Assembly: GCF_000024365.1 (NCBI RefSeq)
Contig: NC_013235.1
Span: 2,294,001-2,358,000, forward strand
Length of the DNA stretch: 64,000 nt
Reading direction: 5' to 3'
Source: Nakamurella multipartita DSM 44233
Lineage (GTDB): Bacteria; Actinomycetota; Actinomycetes; Mycobacteriales; Nakamurellaceae
The notes beneath the pieces were generated by a model. The model was not told the DNA's origin, searched no databases, and saw nothing but the letters and a program-made list of their open reading frames with translations. The position numbers were made by a program, and so were the translations under genes. Shown here piece after piece: positions 55,817 to 64,000 of this stretch. Position 1 is the stretch's first letter; each line of letters opens with the position of its first letter.

Positions 55817-57082
55817 GTGGAACGCTTCCTGGTGACCGGAGGATCACGCCTGTCCGGCACGGTCCGGGTGGCCGGGGCCAAGAACAGCGTTCTCAAGCTG
55901 ATGGCCGCGGCGCTACTGGCCGAGGGCACGACCGAGATCTCCAACTGCCCCGAGATCCTGGACGTGCCGCTGATGGCCGACGTGCTGCGCGGGCTGGGCG
56001 CGGAGGTGGCTCTGGCCGGGGACACGGTCACCATCACCACGCCGGCCGAACTGTCCTTCCACGCCGATTTCCCGGCCGTCGGCCGGTTGCGGGCCTCGGT
56101 CTGCGTGCTCGGTCCGTTGATGGGCCGCTGCCGGCGGGCCCAGGTCGCGCTGCCCGGAGGCGACGCGATCGGCTCGCGTCCGCTGGACATGCACCAGTCC
56201 GGTCTGCGGGCCATGGGCGCCTCGATGAGCATCGAGCACGGCAAGGTGGTCGGTTCCGCCGCCGAACTGCACGGCGCCCTGATCGGTCTGGACTTCCCCA
56301 GTGTCGGCGCGACCGAGAACATCCTGATGGCCGCCGTGCTGGCCCGGGGGACCACGGTGATCGACAACGCCGCCCGGGAGCCGGAGATCATCGACCTGGC
56401 CCGCCTGCTGCAGCAGATGGGGGCCCAGATCGAGGGCGCCGGGACCGCGACGATCACCATCGACGGGGTCGACCGGCTGCACCCGACGAGTCACCGCACC
56501 GTTGGTGACCGGGTGGTGGGCGGGACCTGGGCGTACGCCGCCGCAATCACCCAGGGCTCGGTCCGGGTCGAGGGGGTCGACCCGGCGTTCCTGACCGCAC
56601 CGTTGGAACGGTTGAGCAGCGCCGGTGCCCAGATCGAGACCGAGCCGGACGCCGTCCGGGTCACCATGGCCCAGCGGGCCAAGGCGGTCGACTTCATCAC
56701 CATGCCCTACCCCGGTTTCCCGACCGATCTGCAACCGATGGCGCTGGCCCTGGCCGCGGTCGCCGACGGACATTCGTTGATCACCGAGAACGTCTTCGAG
56801 GCCCGTTTCCGCTTCGTCGACGAGCTGATCCGGATGGGCGCCGACGCCCGGACCGACGGCCACCATGCCTCGCTGCGGGGGCGCGAGCAGCTTTCCAGTG
56901 CCCCGGTCTGGGCGACCGACATCCGCGCCGGCGCCGGCCTGGTGCTGGCCGGGCTGGCCGCGGACGGAGTCACCGAGGTGCACGAGGTCTTCCACATCGA
57001 CCGGGGCTACCCGCATTTCGTCGAGGACATGACCGCGCTGGGTGGCCGGATCCAACGAGTCGATTCCGCCGACGAGTCCTGA
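55817..57082 (+). CDS. murA: UDP-GlcNAc 1-carboxyvinyltransferase
   Basis: A 421-residue enzyme for the first committed step of peptidoglycan synthesis. [17 protein letters not shown] near the N-terminus binds UDP-GlcNAc. The catalytic loop reads [13 protein letters not shown], with D116 where most bacteria have the Cys alkylated by fosfomycin. The Asp form is known in mycobacteria and gives intrinsic fosfomycin resistance. Likely leaderless GTG start. Confidence 0.96.
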   Translation: MERFLVTGGSRLSGTVRVAGAKNSVLKLMAAALLAEGTTEISNCPEILDVPLMADVLRGLGAEVALAGDTVTITTPAELSFHADFPAVGRLRASVCVLGPLMGRCRRAQVALPGGDAIGSRPLDMHQSGLRAMGASMSIEHGKVVGSAAELHGALIGLDFPSVGATENILMAAVLARGTTVIDNAAREPEIIDLARLLQQMGAQIEGAGTATITIDGVDRLHPTSHRTVGDRVVGGTWAYAAAITQGSVRVEGVDPAFLTAPLERLSSAGAQIETEPDAVRVTMAQRAKAVDFITMPYPGFPTDLQPMALALAAVADGHSLITENVFEARFRFVDELIRMGADARTDGHHASLRGREQLSSAPVWATDIRAGAGLVLAGLAADGVTEVHEVFHIDRGYPHFVEDMTALGGRIQRVDSADES

Positions 57083-57108
57083 TCGGATCGATCGGGTCGC
57101 GTTCGTCG

Positions 57109-57200
57109 ATGGTGGCCTCGCCCGCTCGGCCAACTGCTCGATGGTGGCCTCGCCCGCTCGGCCAACTGCTCGATGGTGGCCTCGCCCACTCGGCCAACTA
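57109..57200 (+). repeat. Three tandem 32-bp repeats between murA and nucS
   Basis: Units begin at 57109, 57141 and 57173, each starting ATGGTGGCCTCGCCC and ending GGCCAACTGCTCG; the third is 28 bases and ends CCAACTA. Within each, TGGCC and GGCCA form a small inverted pair. The third unit ends in the nucS -10 region. Confidence 0.85.
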
Positions 57201-57204
57201 AGGT
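57199..57204 (+). promoter_or_regulatory. -10 element TAAGGT, leaderless nucS promoter
   Basis: TAAGGT ends six bases before the GTG start at 57211. Its first two bases belong to the last 32-bp repeat, so the repeats occupy the whole upstream promoter region. Confidence 0.5.
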
Positions 57205-57210
57205 GTCCGG

Positions 57211-57954
57211 GTGCGTCTGGTCGTGGCTCGGTGTTCAGTGGATTACGTCGGCCGGTTGACGGCCCATCTGGACCCGGCGGTCCGGTTGCTGATGGTCAAG
57301 GCCGACGGGTCGGTGCTGGTGCATGCCGACGGCGGGTCCTACAAACCCCTGAACTGGATGTCCCCGCCGTGCCGGCTGGTCGAATCCGACGAACGCTGGA
57401 CCGTCGAGAACAAGGCCGGCGAACGGTTGGTCATCACCCTGGACGAGGTGCTGCACGATTCCACGCACGACCTGGGGGCCGATCCCGGCTTGGTCAAGGA
57501 CGGCGTCGAGGCGCACCTGCAGGCGCTGTTGGCCGAGCACGTGGGCACGCTGGGGGACGGCTGGACCCTGGTCCGGCGCGAGTTCCCGACGCCCATCGGT
57601 CCGGTCGATCTGATGTGCCGGGACGGCGGCCCGGAGATCGTCCTGGACGCGCCCGGCGACGGTCCCGGCGAGCTGCCGGCCGACGGCGCCGTGGTGGTCG
57701 CCCCGGCGCCGGTCCGGTCCGGTTACGTGGCCGTCGAGGTCAAGCGTCGGGCGACCATTGATGCCGTCGAGCAGCTCACCCGCTACCTGGACTACCTCAA
57801 CCGAGATCCGCTGCTGGCGCCGGTCTCCGGGGTGCTGGCCGCGCAGAGCATCGCCCCGCAGGCCCGCACGCTGGCGCAGACCCGGGGCATCCGGTGCGTG
57901 GTGCTGGACTACGAGTCGCTGCGCGGCATCGAGGTCGACGGCACCCTGTTCTGA
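57211..57954 (+). CDS. nucS: Endonuclease NucS (non-canonical mismatch repair)
   Basis: A 247-residue nuclease that cuts at mismatches and replaces MutS/MutL in most Actinobacteria. The N-terminal domain contains [16 protein letters not shown] and [12 protein letters not shown]. The C-terminal RecB-like domain has the active-site set: E of [17 protein letters not shown] (GPVDL Asp), VAVEVKRR (Glu and Lys) and Gln/Tyr of [10 protein letters not shown]. The GTG start is leaderless. Confidence 0.95.
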   Translation: MRLVVARCSVDYVGRLTAHLDPAVRLLMVKADGSVLVHADGGSYKPLNWMSPPCRLVESDERWTVENKAGERLVITLDEVLHDSTHDLGADPGLVKDGVEAHLQALLAEHVGTLGDGWTLVRREFPTPIGPVDLMCRDGGPEIVLDAPGDGPGELPADGAVVVAPAPVRSGYVAVEVKRRATIDAVEQLTRYLDYLNRDPLLAPVSGVLAAQSIAPQARTLAQTRGIRCVVLDYESLRGIEVDGTLF

Positions 57955-58042
57955 GCGCGGCGGATTGCCGTGGGCGCCGGGGCTGATGTCCCTGTTCGCG
58001 GTCGGCGGACGGGCGGCGGCCAGAACCTCCGCCGCGCTGCAC

Positions 58043-58077
58043 TAGCCTGGGGTGCGACCCGCCCGGTGACCGGGCGG
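58043..58077 (+). promoter_or_regulatory. Promoter with hairpin at the 5' end of the DUF3107 message
   Basis: A -10-like TAGCCT (58043-58048) is followed at 58059-58077 by a perfect dyad CCGCCCGGT-G-ACCGGGCGG. If transcription starts near 58055 the message begins with this hairpin, which may stabilise it. Confidence 0.4.
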
Positions 58078-58115
58078 CGTGATCGAGCACGGTGACAGGA
58101 CGATGGAGGTCTGGC

Positions 58116-58346
58116 GTGGACGTCAAGATCGGTGTGACGGACACCGGGCGTGAGCTGGTGGTCAGTTCGGCATCCGAACCCGCCGAGATCGAAGCGCTGG
58201 TCGCCGAATCGCTCAAGGACCCCAGTGGGACGCTCGTGCTGGTGGACGAAAAGGGCCGCCGGGTGATCGTGCCGTCCTCGCGGATCGGCTATGTGGAGAT
58301 CGCTCCGGCCGACAGCCGCCGGGTGGGGTTCAGCTACTCGCCCTGA
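58116..58346 (+). CDS. DUF3107 protein
   Basis: A 76-residue protein starting at GTG 58116, with GGAGG at good spacing. VDVKIGVTDTGRELVV, then helix EIEALVAES, then GRRVIVPSSRIGYVEI matches the DUF3107 family (mycobacterial Rv3208A/TB9.4). It overlaps the convergent TetR gene by 13 bases; the same pairing is found in mycobacteria. Confidence 0.85.
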   Translation: MDVKIGVTDTGRELVVSSASEPAEIEALVAESLKDPSGTLVLVDEKGRRVIVPSSRIGYVEIAPADSRRVGFSYSP

Positions 58347-58993
58347 GTCGAGAACGATTGGCCCGGTTCGGCCCCCGCCGCCTCGTGCTGGCGGGGGAAC
58401 CGGGAAATGCCGCGCCACATCAGCGTGGAAAGCAGTTCGATGGCCTCGGCCCGGGACACGTGCGGCGACTGCTGGATCCAGTAGCGGGCGCTGACCTGGG
58501 ACAGGCCCACCATGCCCGAGGCCAGCAGTCGCGCCCGTTCCACGTCGACGCCGGTGTCGGTGGTGATCGTCTCGGTGATCGCCGAGATGCATTTGTCCCA
58601 CGCGTGTTCGACGATGTACTCGACCTCGGGCTGGCCCCGCAGGTCTGATTCGAAGATCAGCCGGTAGGCCTCGCCGTTGTCGGCGACGAAGTTGAAATAG
58701 GCAGCCACCGCGTTGTCGACCCGCACATGGTTGTCGGTCGAGGCCCGCAGCGCTTCGCGCACCAATCGCACCATCTCGTCGGCCGACTCGCCCAGCAGGG
58801 CCAGGTACAGCTCGAGCTTGGACGGAAAGTGCTGGTACAGCACGGGCTTGCTGACCCCGGCCTGGACGGCGATGTCGTCCATTGCGGCCGCGTGATACCC
58901 CTGGGCGACGAACACGGCCTTGGCCGCGGCCAGCAGCTGGGTCCGACGGGCGGACTTGCTCAGCCGCGGCGTCACCCGCGTCGCGTCGGTCAT
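58334..58993 (-). CDS. TetR-family regulator
   Basis: A 219-residue repressor. The HTH (about 15-60) reads RRTQLLAAAKAVFVAQGYHAA and IAVQAGVSKPVLYQHFPSKLEL. The ligand domain is all-helical. Mycobacterial homologues beside DUF3107 (Rv3208) are TetR proteins too. Ligand and targets are unknown. Confidence 0.9.
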   Translation of the reverse strand: MTDATRVTPRLSKSARRTQLLAAAKAVFVAQGYHAAAMDDIAVQAGVSKPVLYQHFPSKLELYLALLGESADEMVRLVREALRASTDNHVRVDNAVAAYFNFVADNGEAYRLIFESDLRGQPEVEYIVEHAWDKCISAITETITTDTGVDVERARLLASGMVGLSQVSARYWIQQSPHVSRAEAIELLSTLMWRGISRFPRQHEAAGAEPGQSFSTQGE

Positions 58994-59051
58994 CGAAGCC
59001 CAGCGTCCCTTCTCGTTCGCCCGCGCTCACCCTACGCGGCCGCCGGCGACA

Positions 59052-59099
59052 CTCCGGACCTCAGCGGCCCGGCCGCTCCGGACCTCAGCGGCCCGGCCG
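59052..59099. repeat. 24-bp tandem duplication at the 3' end of the DUF1023 gene
   Basis: Two exact copies (59052-59075 and 59076-59099), each starting CTCCGGACCTCAGCGG. The second copy contains the stop codon and last codons of the leftward gene; the first lies just beyond the stop. Confidence 0.75.
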
Positions 59100-60728
59100 C
59101 AGTGGTACCGCGTCGTAGTCGCCGACGACCACCGCGGCCACCGCGTCCAAGCTCGGTCCCGACAGGTAATTGCCCTGCTGATGATTCAGTTGCAGGTCGA
59201 GCATCTCGTTGGCCGCTGCCGAGGTCAGCAGTCCGAACGGTCCGCCCAGCTGTACCGAAACGTCCGGGGCGTTCGAGGTCAGGTCCATCACCCGGGCCCC
59301 GAAGTCGGCGTCGGCCGGGTCGGGTCCGAACGGGGTGGGTTGGAAGGGATTGAGACCGAGCCCGTTGAGCAGCTCGGCGGCACCATCGGTGATGCCCTTG
59401 GTGATGGGGTCGTTGTCCAGCGAACCCACCCACACGTGGTCCGGGGTCATCCCCGGATAGTCGTCCGCCGTCTCGACCTCGACGCTGGCCCCGGGTGAGC
59501 CCAGCATGACCAGGTCGTCGAACCCCGCGCGGCGCGCGGCCGCGGCCGACACCGTGGTCGACCCCATGGAAAAGCCGATGCCGATGAACCGGGCGTCCGG
59601 CGGCGCCCATTGCCGGAAGGTGTCCAGATCCTGCACCAGTTGGCCGCCGCCCGCCCGGGCGGCCATGTCGTTCACCGTGGTCGCCAGGTCGGCCACGGTC
59701 GCTCCGGGGGTCATCGGCGAGCCGCCCAGCGCGGCCAGTGGCACGTCGTAGCCGTACCAGGCGACCACCGCGGTCCGGCTGGACCCCTCGAGCTGCTGCG
59801 CGCGATCGCGCAGCGCGACGGCGTCGTCGATGCCTTCGATCATCGAGGTCGGCGAGCTGCCCACCCCCGGGGCCAGCGCGGCCACGTTGTCGGCGGTGGT
59901 GATGTCGCCGATGCTGATCGCCGCCCGGCCCTGGCTGGACGAGCTGGCCGACTCGTAGACCAGCAGCTGGGCGTTCCCGCCGGCCGTCCGGGCCTGATCC
60001 AGGGCGGCCTGGACGCCACGGGCGGCGATGAGCACGCTGATGTCGCTGGACCGGAGGTCGACGGCGAGTCGGTCCAGGTTGTCCTGGTCGACGGGCGCGC
60101 GGGCGGGTTCACGGGGCGGGGACGCACCGGGAAACGCCGCCGGCATGATGGCCCGCAGGGTGTCCACCGGTGCCGACGGGTCCTCCCGCAGGGCCGCGGT
60201 CAACGCTTCCAGCGCCGCGTCGTTGCGCCGGCCGAGCTGCTGGACGGTCTGGGCCAGGCCGCCGATGGTCGCCGCGATGGTCGGCAGGCAGCCGGTGGTG
60301 GTCGCCCAGGTGAGCAGGTCCTCGCTCGGTGGCCAACCGGTGCCCACGATGCGGTCCTCGGCCCGGTCCAGCTCGGCCGACGCCGAGATCCTGGTCGATT
60401 CCAGCGTGCCGATCGTGTCCAGAGCGACGTCGAGCTGACGGCCGATCACCTCGTGGGCCTCCCGTGCGGCCTGCCGATGAAGGTCCACCGATGCCCGCGG
60501 GACCGGGCTGGACCAGGCCTGGGCCACCGCCGACACCGCCCGGCCGAGCCGATCGGCGCCGGTCGACAGCGATTGCCCGGCGGCGGCGCTGAGCTCGTGC
60601 CAGGCCCGCAGCCCCCGCACGTCGACCTCGGCCAACTCGTCGACCAGCGCGACCGGGTCCGCATGCCCCAGGCGCCGGGCCGTGTCGGCGATGGCCAGGC
60701 GGGCCAACGACCCGCCGGAGCCCGTCAT
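59085..60728 (-). CDS. DUF1023 alpha/beta hydrolase with N-terminal helical domain
   Basis: A 547-residue protein. The first 190 residues are Ala-rich helices resembling a WXG100/ESX-like substrate domain. The C-terminal hydrolase has the nucleophile S387 in GFSMGSTT, preceded by VVAWYGYDVPLAALGG, the DUF1023 pattern. DPITKGI is a candidate site for the acid. It overlaps the small upstream gene by 4 bases. Actinobacterial DUF1023 proteins are often secreted or envelope-associated; no signal peptide is seen here, which would fit type VII export together with its partner. Confidence 0.85.
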   Translation of the reverse strand: MTGSGGSLARLAIADTARRLGHADPVALVDELAEVDVRGLRAWHELSAAAGQSLSTGADRLGRAVSAVAQAWSSPVPRASVDLHRQAAREAHEVIGRQLDVALDTIGTLESTRISASAELDRAEDRIVGTGWPPSEDLLTWATTTGCLPTIAATIGGLAQTVQQLGRRNDAALEALTAALREDPSAPVDTLRAIMPAAFPGASPPREPARAPVDQDNLDRLAVDLRSSDISVLIAARGVQAALDQARTAGGNAQLLVYESASSSSQGRAAISIGDITTADNVAALAPGVGSSPTSMIEGIDDAVALRDRAQQLEGSSRTAVVAWYGYDVPLAALGGSPMTPGATVADLATTVNDMAARAGGGQLVQDLDTFRQWAPPDARFIGIGFSMGSTTVSAAAARRAGFDDLVMLGSPGASVEVETADDYPGMTPDHVWVGSLDNDPITKGITDGAAELLNGLGLNPFQPTPFGPDPADADFGARVMDLTSNAPDVSVQLGGPFGLLTSAAANEMLDLQLNHQQGNYLSGPSLDAVAAVVVGDYDAVPLRPGR

Positions 60729-61030
60729 CGCAGGGCGCCGATCGTCGAGTCGACGATGTCGAAGAAGGTGGCCGCGGTGGTCATCGCTCCGGCAATGGTG
60801 TGCGTGCGTTCGGCCAGGCCGAGCGTGGCGTCCTGGCCGCGGGCCAGCTGGCGCGCCGCAGCGGCGACCGCGGCCTGCGCGGCCGCCGAGGCCCCCAGGC
60901 TCCCGTCGGTCAACGGCGACGCCGGGCGCTGCGCGGTGCCGCCGCCGGCGAACGCGGCGGCCGCCTGGTCCACGATGGTCGCCGCCGCGCGGATCGATTC
61001 GCTGTCCACGGCCAGCGTGGGTCCTGTCAT
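60725..61030 (-). CDS. Small WXG100/ESX-like helical protein
   Basis: A 101-residue protein starting at ATG 61030 with a strong GGGAGGG site. It is two long Ala-rich helices (about 10-28 and 45-98) linked by a Gly/Pro stretch (FAGGGTAQRPASPLTDG); no Trp-x-Gly is present at the turn. Stop and next start overlap (ATGA), so it is translated together with the DUF1023 hydrolase. Small helical proteins encoded just upstream of larger helical substrates are typical of type VII secretion pairs; the assignment is inference. Confidence 0.65.
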   Translation of the reverse strand: MTGPTLAVDSESIRAAATIVDQAAAAFAGGGTAQRPASPLTDGSLGASAAAQAAVAAAARQLARGQDATLGLAERTHTIAGAMTTAATFFDIVDSTIGALR

Positions 61031-61364
61031 GGCCGGTCCCTCCCGGATGGGGTCGTCAGGGGATGTCATCGCTGATGTCATTGGGGGTGTCGTCGGGCGT
61101 GTTCGGCGGTGGGGCAGCGGGTGTGGCAAAGGGGTGGTGCCGGTGTCGAACGGGTGATCCCGGCCATGGCCGGTGAATCGGTCGACCAGGCCAGCGTGAT
61201 CGGTTGGCCGCACCCGTGGCGCGGATTCGGGCCGGATGTGGACGGAATTCGGACATGTGGACAAGTCCGGGAGGCGGACGAGGGGTGAAGCCGGGGTGAG
61301 CCGGCGACCGGATCACCGGCCGGGCCACACGAGCGCGGTACTCGGATCGGAGCACCATGAGGTC
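61031..61364. other. Divergent promoter region
   Basis: 334 bases between divergent genes. It is GT-rich on the plus strand. I see no clear promoter pair, repeat or gene. Confidence 0.35.
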
Positions 61365-62456
61365 ATGACCTCGACGCCGTCCTGGCACGTGGCCGGGCCG
61401 CCGGCGCGCGATGACCTGGCGGAATGGACCACCGCGACCCTGGACCAGGGCGAGCTGGGGCCGATCCCTCCGCTCGCGCAGCCGGCCCCGGCCGGCCGCA
61501 CCCACCTGATCCTGGGCGGGGGCGTGCACGTCCGCCGGCAGCCGGGTCCGGCCGGGGCCCCGCCGGTCTGGTACGTCCACGGGCTGGGTGGATCGTCCAC
61601 CGACTGGACCAGGTTGTCCGCCGCGCTGGCCTCGCGGGCCACCGGGTACAGCCTGGACCTGCCGGGCAGCGGCCGCTCGGATCCGCCACCGGGCGGCCGG
61701 TACTCACCTCAGGTGGACGCACGGGTCGTGGCCGCGACCATCGAGCGCGTCGGCGATGGCCCGGTTCACCTGGTCGGCAACTCCTACGGGGGGGTCGTGG
61801 TGACCGAGGTGGCCGCCGGGTGGCCGCATCTGGTGCGCACCCTGACCGTGCTGGCGCCGGCGGTACCGGACCTGCGTCTCACCGGCGATCGTGGGGCCGA
61901 TCCTCGGCTCGGGATGTTGCTGATGCCCGGCACGGCCGGATTGGCCTACCAACGGCTGGGGTCGATCGCACCGACGGCGCGAGCTCGCGGCATGGGTGAG
62001 CTGTGCTTCGGCCGGCCCGAGGTGGTCACCGAGCAGGACTACGCATTGGCCGCCCGGGAGCACGCCTGGCGGGCCCGGCTGCCGTGGGTGTACGAGTCGA
62101 TGATCGGTAATCTGCGCGGCCTGATGAGCTCCTACCTGCGAACCGGCCAGCGCTCGTTCGCGGCGGTGGCCGGGCGGATTACGGTGCCCACGCTGGTGGT
62201 GTGGGGTACCCGGGACCGGCTGGTGGACGTGCGACTGTCCCGGCGGGCGGCGGCCGCCTATCCCGATGCGCAACTCCTGGTGATCGCCGGCTGCGGACAT
62301 GTGCCGCAAATGGAGGAACCCGAGACCACCGCCCGGGCGATGCTGGCCCACTGGGCTCGGACCGTGACCGGATCCGACTTCGCCCCGACCGAGCCGGATC
62401 TCGCGGGCGCGCCATCGCGGTCCGTCCCGGCCGCTGTGGGAACCTCATCATCGTGA
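61365..62456 (+). CDS. Alpha/beta hydrolase
   Basis: A 363-residue hydrolase; ATG 61365 with GAGG close before. Oxyanion loop VHGLGGSSTDW (71-81), nucleophile S140 in VGNSYGGVV, acid in VVWGTRDRLVD, and catalytic His in GCGHVPQMEEP. An extra 45-residue N-terminal part and a lid between about 165 and 250. Substrate unknown. It overlaps the DUF3152 gene (GTGA). Confidence 0.88.
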   Translation: MTSTPSWHVAGPPARDDLAEWTTATLDQGELGPIPPLAQPAPAGRTHLILGGGVHVRRQPGPAGAPPVWYVHGLGGSSTDWTRLSAALASRATGYSLDLPGSGRSDPPPGGRYSPQVDARVVAATIERVGDGPVHLVGNSYGGVVVTEVAAGWPHLVRTLTVLAPAVPDLRLTGDRGADPRLGMLLMPGTAGLAYQRLGSIAPTARARGMGELCFGRPEVVTEQDYALAAREHAWRARLPWVYESMIGNLRGLMSSYLRTGQRSFAAVAGRITVPTLVVWGTRDRLVDVRLSRRAAAAYPDAQLLVIAGCGHVPQMEEPETTARAMLAHWARTVTGSDFAPTEPDLAGAPSRSVPAAVGTSSS

Positions 62457-64000
62457 CCTGGGAATCCGGCGGTCCTCGCCGGCCCGATACCGGCGACGGG
62501 CCACCGGATAGCAGCTCCGGTCGGTTCGGCTCGCGCCCGTACGAATCGCGGCCGTACGACTCGCGCAGCTACGACGACCGCGCGTGGCGGCCGTCCACGC
62601 CGCGATCCTCCACTCCGCGATCCTCTGCGCCGCGATCGTCCGCGCCGCGATCGTCCAGGTCTGCGTCGTCGGCGTCGAGCTCGACTTCGCCCGCATCCTC
62701 GTCGCTGTCGTCCTCGTCGCTCTGGGACGAGCAGGATTCGCCCTGGATCCATGCCGAGGCGCCCCGACGCCGGGGCTCCGGCACCGGCTCGTCGCGGCGA
62801 GACCCGGCCGCGGCACGACGGGACGGCACCACGGCACGCCGGGACGCCCCGGCCGGGAAGTCCGGAGCCGACCCGACCGGATCCGGCAGTACCCGCTCGT
62901 CGGGCGCTCGACCCGGGTCCCGGGCCGGGCGATCGGCCAGTGGGGGTGACCCGGCTCGGTCCCCGCGTTCGACCACGGCCGGGGCGAACGATCCCGAGCG
63001 GGGGAGCGCCGCCCGAGCGGGGGCGAGCCGGCCCGCCTCGCGGTCGCGCCGGCGGACCGATCCGCCCGCCCGGTCGGGGGCCTACGGCGAGCGATTCAGC
63101 CGGCGCAATCGATGGCGCCTGGTGTCGATCAGCGTGCTGGCGGTGCTGACCCTGCTCGTGCTGGTGCAGACCGCCGGCCAGTCCAACACTCCGACCACCG
63201 CCGCGGCGGTGCAGCCCTCGACCGGCCCGGTCTCGACCGGCGGGCTCAGCAGCGGCTCCGGACCGGGATCGGTGACGAGCTCGGTGGCCACCCCCAGTGC
63301 CAGTGTCGAATCCAGTCCGGCCTCCCCGGCGGCAGTGGCCGACCCGAACAACCGGGACGCCGACGGGCACGTGGCGGGCTCGATCGCCGCTGCCGCACTG
63401 CCGGCCGGCGCCGATTTCGCGACCACCGGCAACGGCACCTGGCACACGGTCCCGGGGACCAGCCCGACCGTGGGCACCGGCTCGCGGGCGCTGACCTACA
63501 CCGTCGAGGTGGAGGACGGGCTGCCCGCGGACATGGACCAGCAGTTCGCCCAGGTGGTCGATGCCACCCTGGCCGACCCCCGGTCCTGGATCGGTGGCGG
63601 CCAGGTGAGCTTCACCCGGATCGACAGCGGCGATCCCGACATCCGCATCTCGCTGACCAGCCAGCAGAGCATCCGCGATCCCGGCCGATGCGGCTGGGAC
63701 ATCCCGCTGGAGGCGTCCTGCTTCAACGGCTGGATGGACCGGGTGATGATCAACGACGCGCGGTGGGTTCGCGGCGCGATGTCCTACAACGGGGACATCA
63801 ATTCCTACCGGGCGTACGCGATCAACCACGAAGTCGGTCACGCCCTGGGCAACCGCCATCAGCCGTGCCCGGCCAACGGTGCTCCCGCGCCGATCATGAT
63901 GCAGCAGTCCTGGAGCACCTCGAACAACGATCTGGCGGTGCTGGATCCGCAGACGATCCCGCCCGACGGCAGTGTCTGCGCACCGAACCCCTACCGGTTC
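62453..64000 (+). CDS. DUF3152 membrane-anchored metallopeptidase-like protein (3' end missing)
   Basis: 516 codons are present and the frame is still open at the window edge, so the C-terminus is missing. A long Arg/Ser/Pro-rich cytoplasmic N-terminus (about 1-215, with repeats TPRSS/APRSS) precedes one transmembrane helix (about 218-242) and a Ser/Thr/Pro-rich linker. The extracytoplasmic DUF3152 domain follows. It contains HEVGHALGNRH (459-469), a zinc-binding HExGHxxGxxH motif of the metzincin type. The gene order with TetR/DUF3107 nearby matches mycobacterial Rv3207c. The GTG start overlaps the hydrolase stop. Confidence 0.85.
   Translation, partial: MTWESGGPRRPDTGDGPPDSSSGRFGSRPYESRPYDSRSYDDRAWRPSTPRSSTPRSSAPRSSAPRSSRSASSASSSTSPASSSLSSSSLWDEQDSPWIHAEAPRRRGSGTGSSRRDPAAARRDGTTARRDAPAGKSGADPTGSGSTRSSGARPGSRAGRSASGGDPARSPRSTTAGANDPERGSAARAGASRPASRSRRRTDPPARSGAYGERFSRRNRWRLVSISVLAVLTLLVLVQTAGQSNTPTTAAAVQPSTGPVSTGGLSSGSGPGSVTSSVATPSASVESSPASPAAVADPNNRDADGHVAGSIAAAALPAGADFATTGNGTWHTVPGTSPTVGTGSRALTYTVEVEDGLPADMDQQFAQVVDATLADPRSWIGGGQVSFTRIDSGDPDIRISLTSQQSIRDPGRCGWDIPLEASCFNGWMDRVMINDARWVRGAMSYNGDINSYRAYAINHEVGHALGNRHQPCPANGAPAPIMMQQSWSTSNNDLAVLDPQTIPPDGSVCAPNPYRF

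Noticed and set aside
57109-57200. Possible CRISPR array
   Set aside because: The 32-bp units are directly adjacent with no spacers, there are only three, and there are no cas genes.

Overview
This window is chromosomal DNA of a high-GC actinobacterium. The backbone gene order argS-lysA-hom-thrC-thrB-rho-rpmE-prfA-prmC-sua5, then wecA-atpBEFHAGD, atpC-DUF2550-cobA adenosyltransferase-murA-nucS, and DUF3107/TetR/DUF3152, is the order known from Mycobacterium and its relatives. Other signs of this phylum are GTG starts, ATGA/GTGA stop-start overlaps, leaderless promoters, NucS instead of MutS/MutL, and a MurA with Asp in place of Cys. The separate atpF and atpH genes argue against Mycobacterium itself. 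A Nakamurella-like genus is my guess from overall style and is not proven by the sequence.

Region by region: bases 1-7355 are an accessory stretch with visibly lower GC and codon use unlike the rest. It holds an orphan lipoprotein, an AlbA_2/Schlafen-type protein, a tiny cold-shock-like protein, several orphan small genes, a frameshifted membrane gene, a double-HTH protein and an IS110-family transposase with a probable bridge-RNA region. Bases 7356-11410 carry an Anbu-type proteasome homologue, a PAS-SpoIIE-HATPase-STAS regulator and a convergent PAS-ANTAR-STAS regulator. Bases 11411-15013 carry an unusual palindrome with direct repeats, tRNA-Arg(CCG), and three envelope genes (DUF3592, DUF305, DUF3105). 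Bases 15264-28168 are the conserved block: arginyl-tRNA synthetase, aspartate-family amino-acid genes, Rho, L31, RF1, its methyltransferase, and the threonylcarbamoyl-AMP synthase.

Bases 28269-41694 interrupt that conserved block with a catabolic locus. It has an XRE-cupin regulator, a sugar-type ABC importer (ATPase apparently frameshifted, two permeases, a binding lipoprotein), an M24-fold protein lacking one expected metal ligand, an SDR dehydrogenase, an aldehyde dehydrogenase, a VOC protein, a fused E1 alpha-beta and an E2 of a 2-oxoacid/acetoin-type dehydrogenase complex. The genes are nearly all overlapping or closely spaced and end at two strong hairpins, so they look like one uptake-and-degradation pathway of unknown substrate.

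Bases 42119-55108 are wecA and the F1Fo ATP synthase locus. Its last gene, atpC, is cut off from atpD by a 2.5-kb lipoprotein gene on the opposite strand. Bases 55122-64000 hold the PduO-type adenosyltransferase, murA, nucS (preceded by 32-bp tandem repeats that run into its promoter), DUF3107, TetR, a DUF1023 hydrolase with a small WXG100-like partner, an alpha/beta hydrolase and a DUF3152 metallopeptidase-like protein that runs off the end of the window.

The best candidates for something undescribed are the 28-42 kb catabolic locus and the accessory stretch at 1-7.4 kb.
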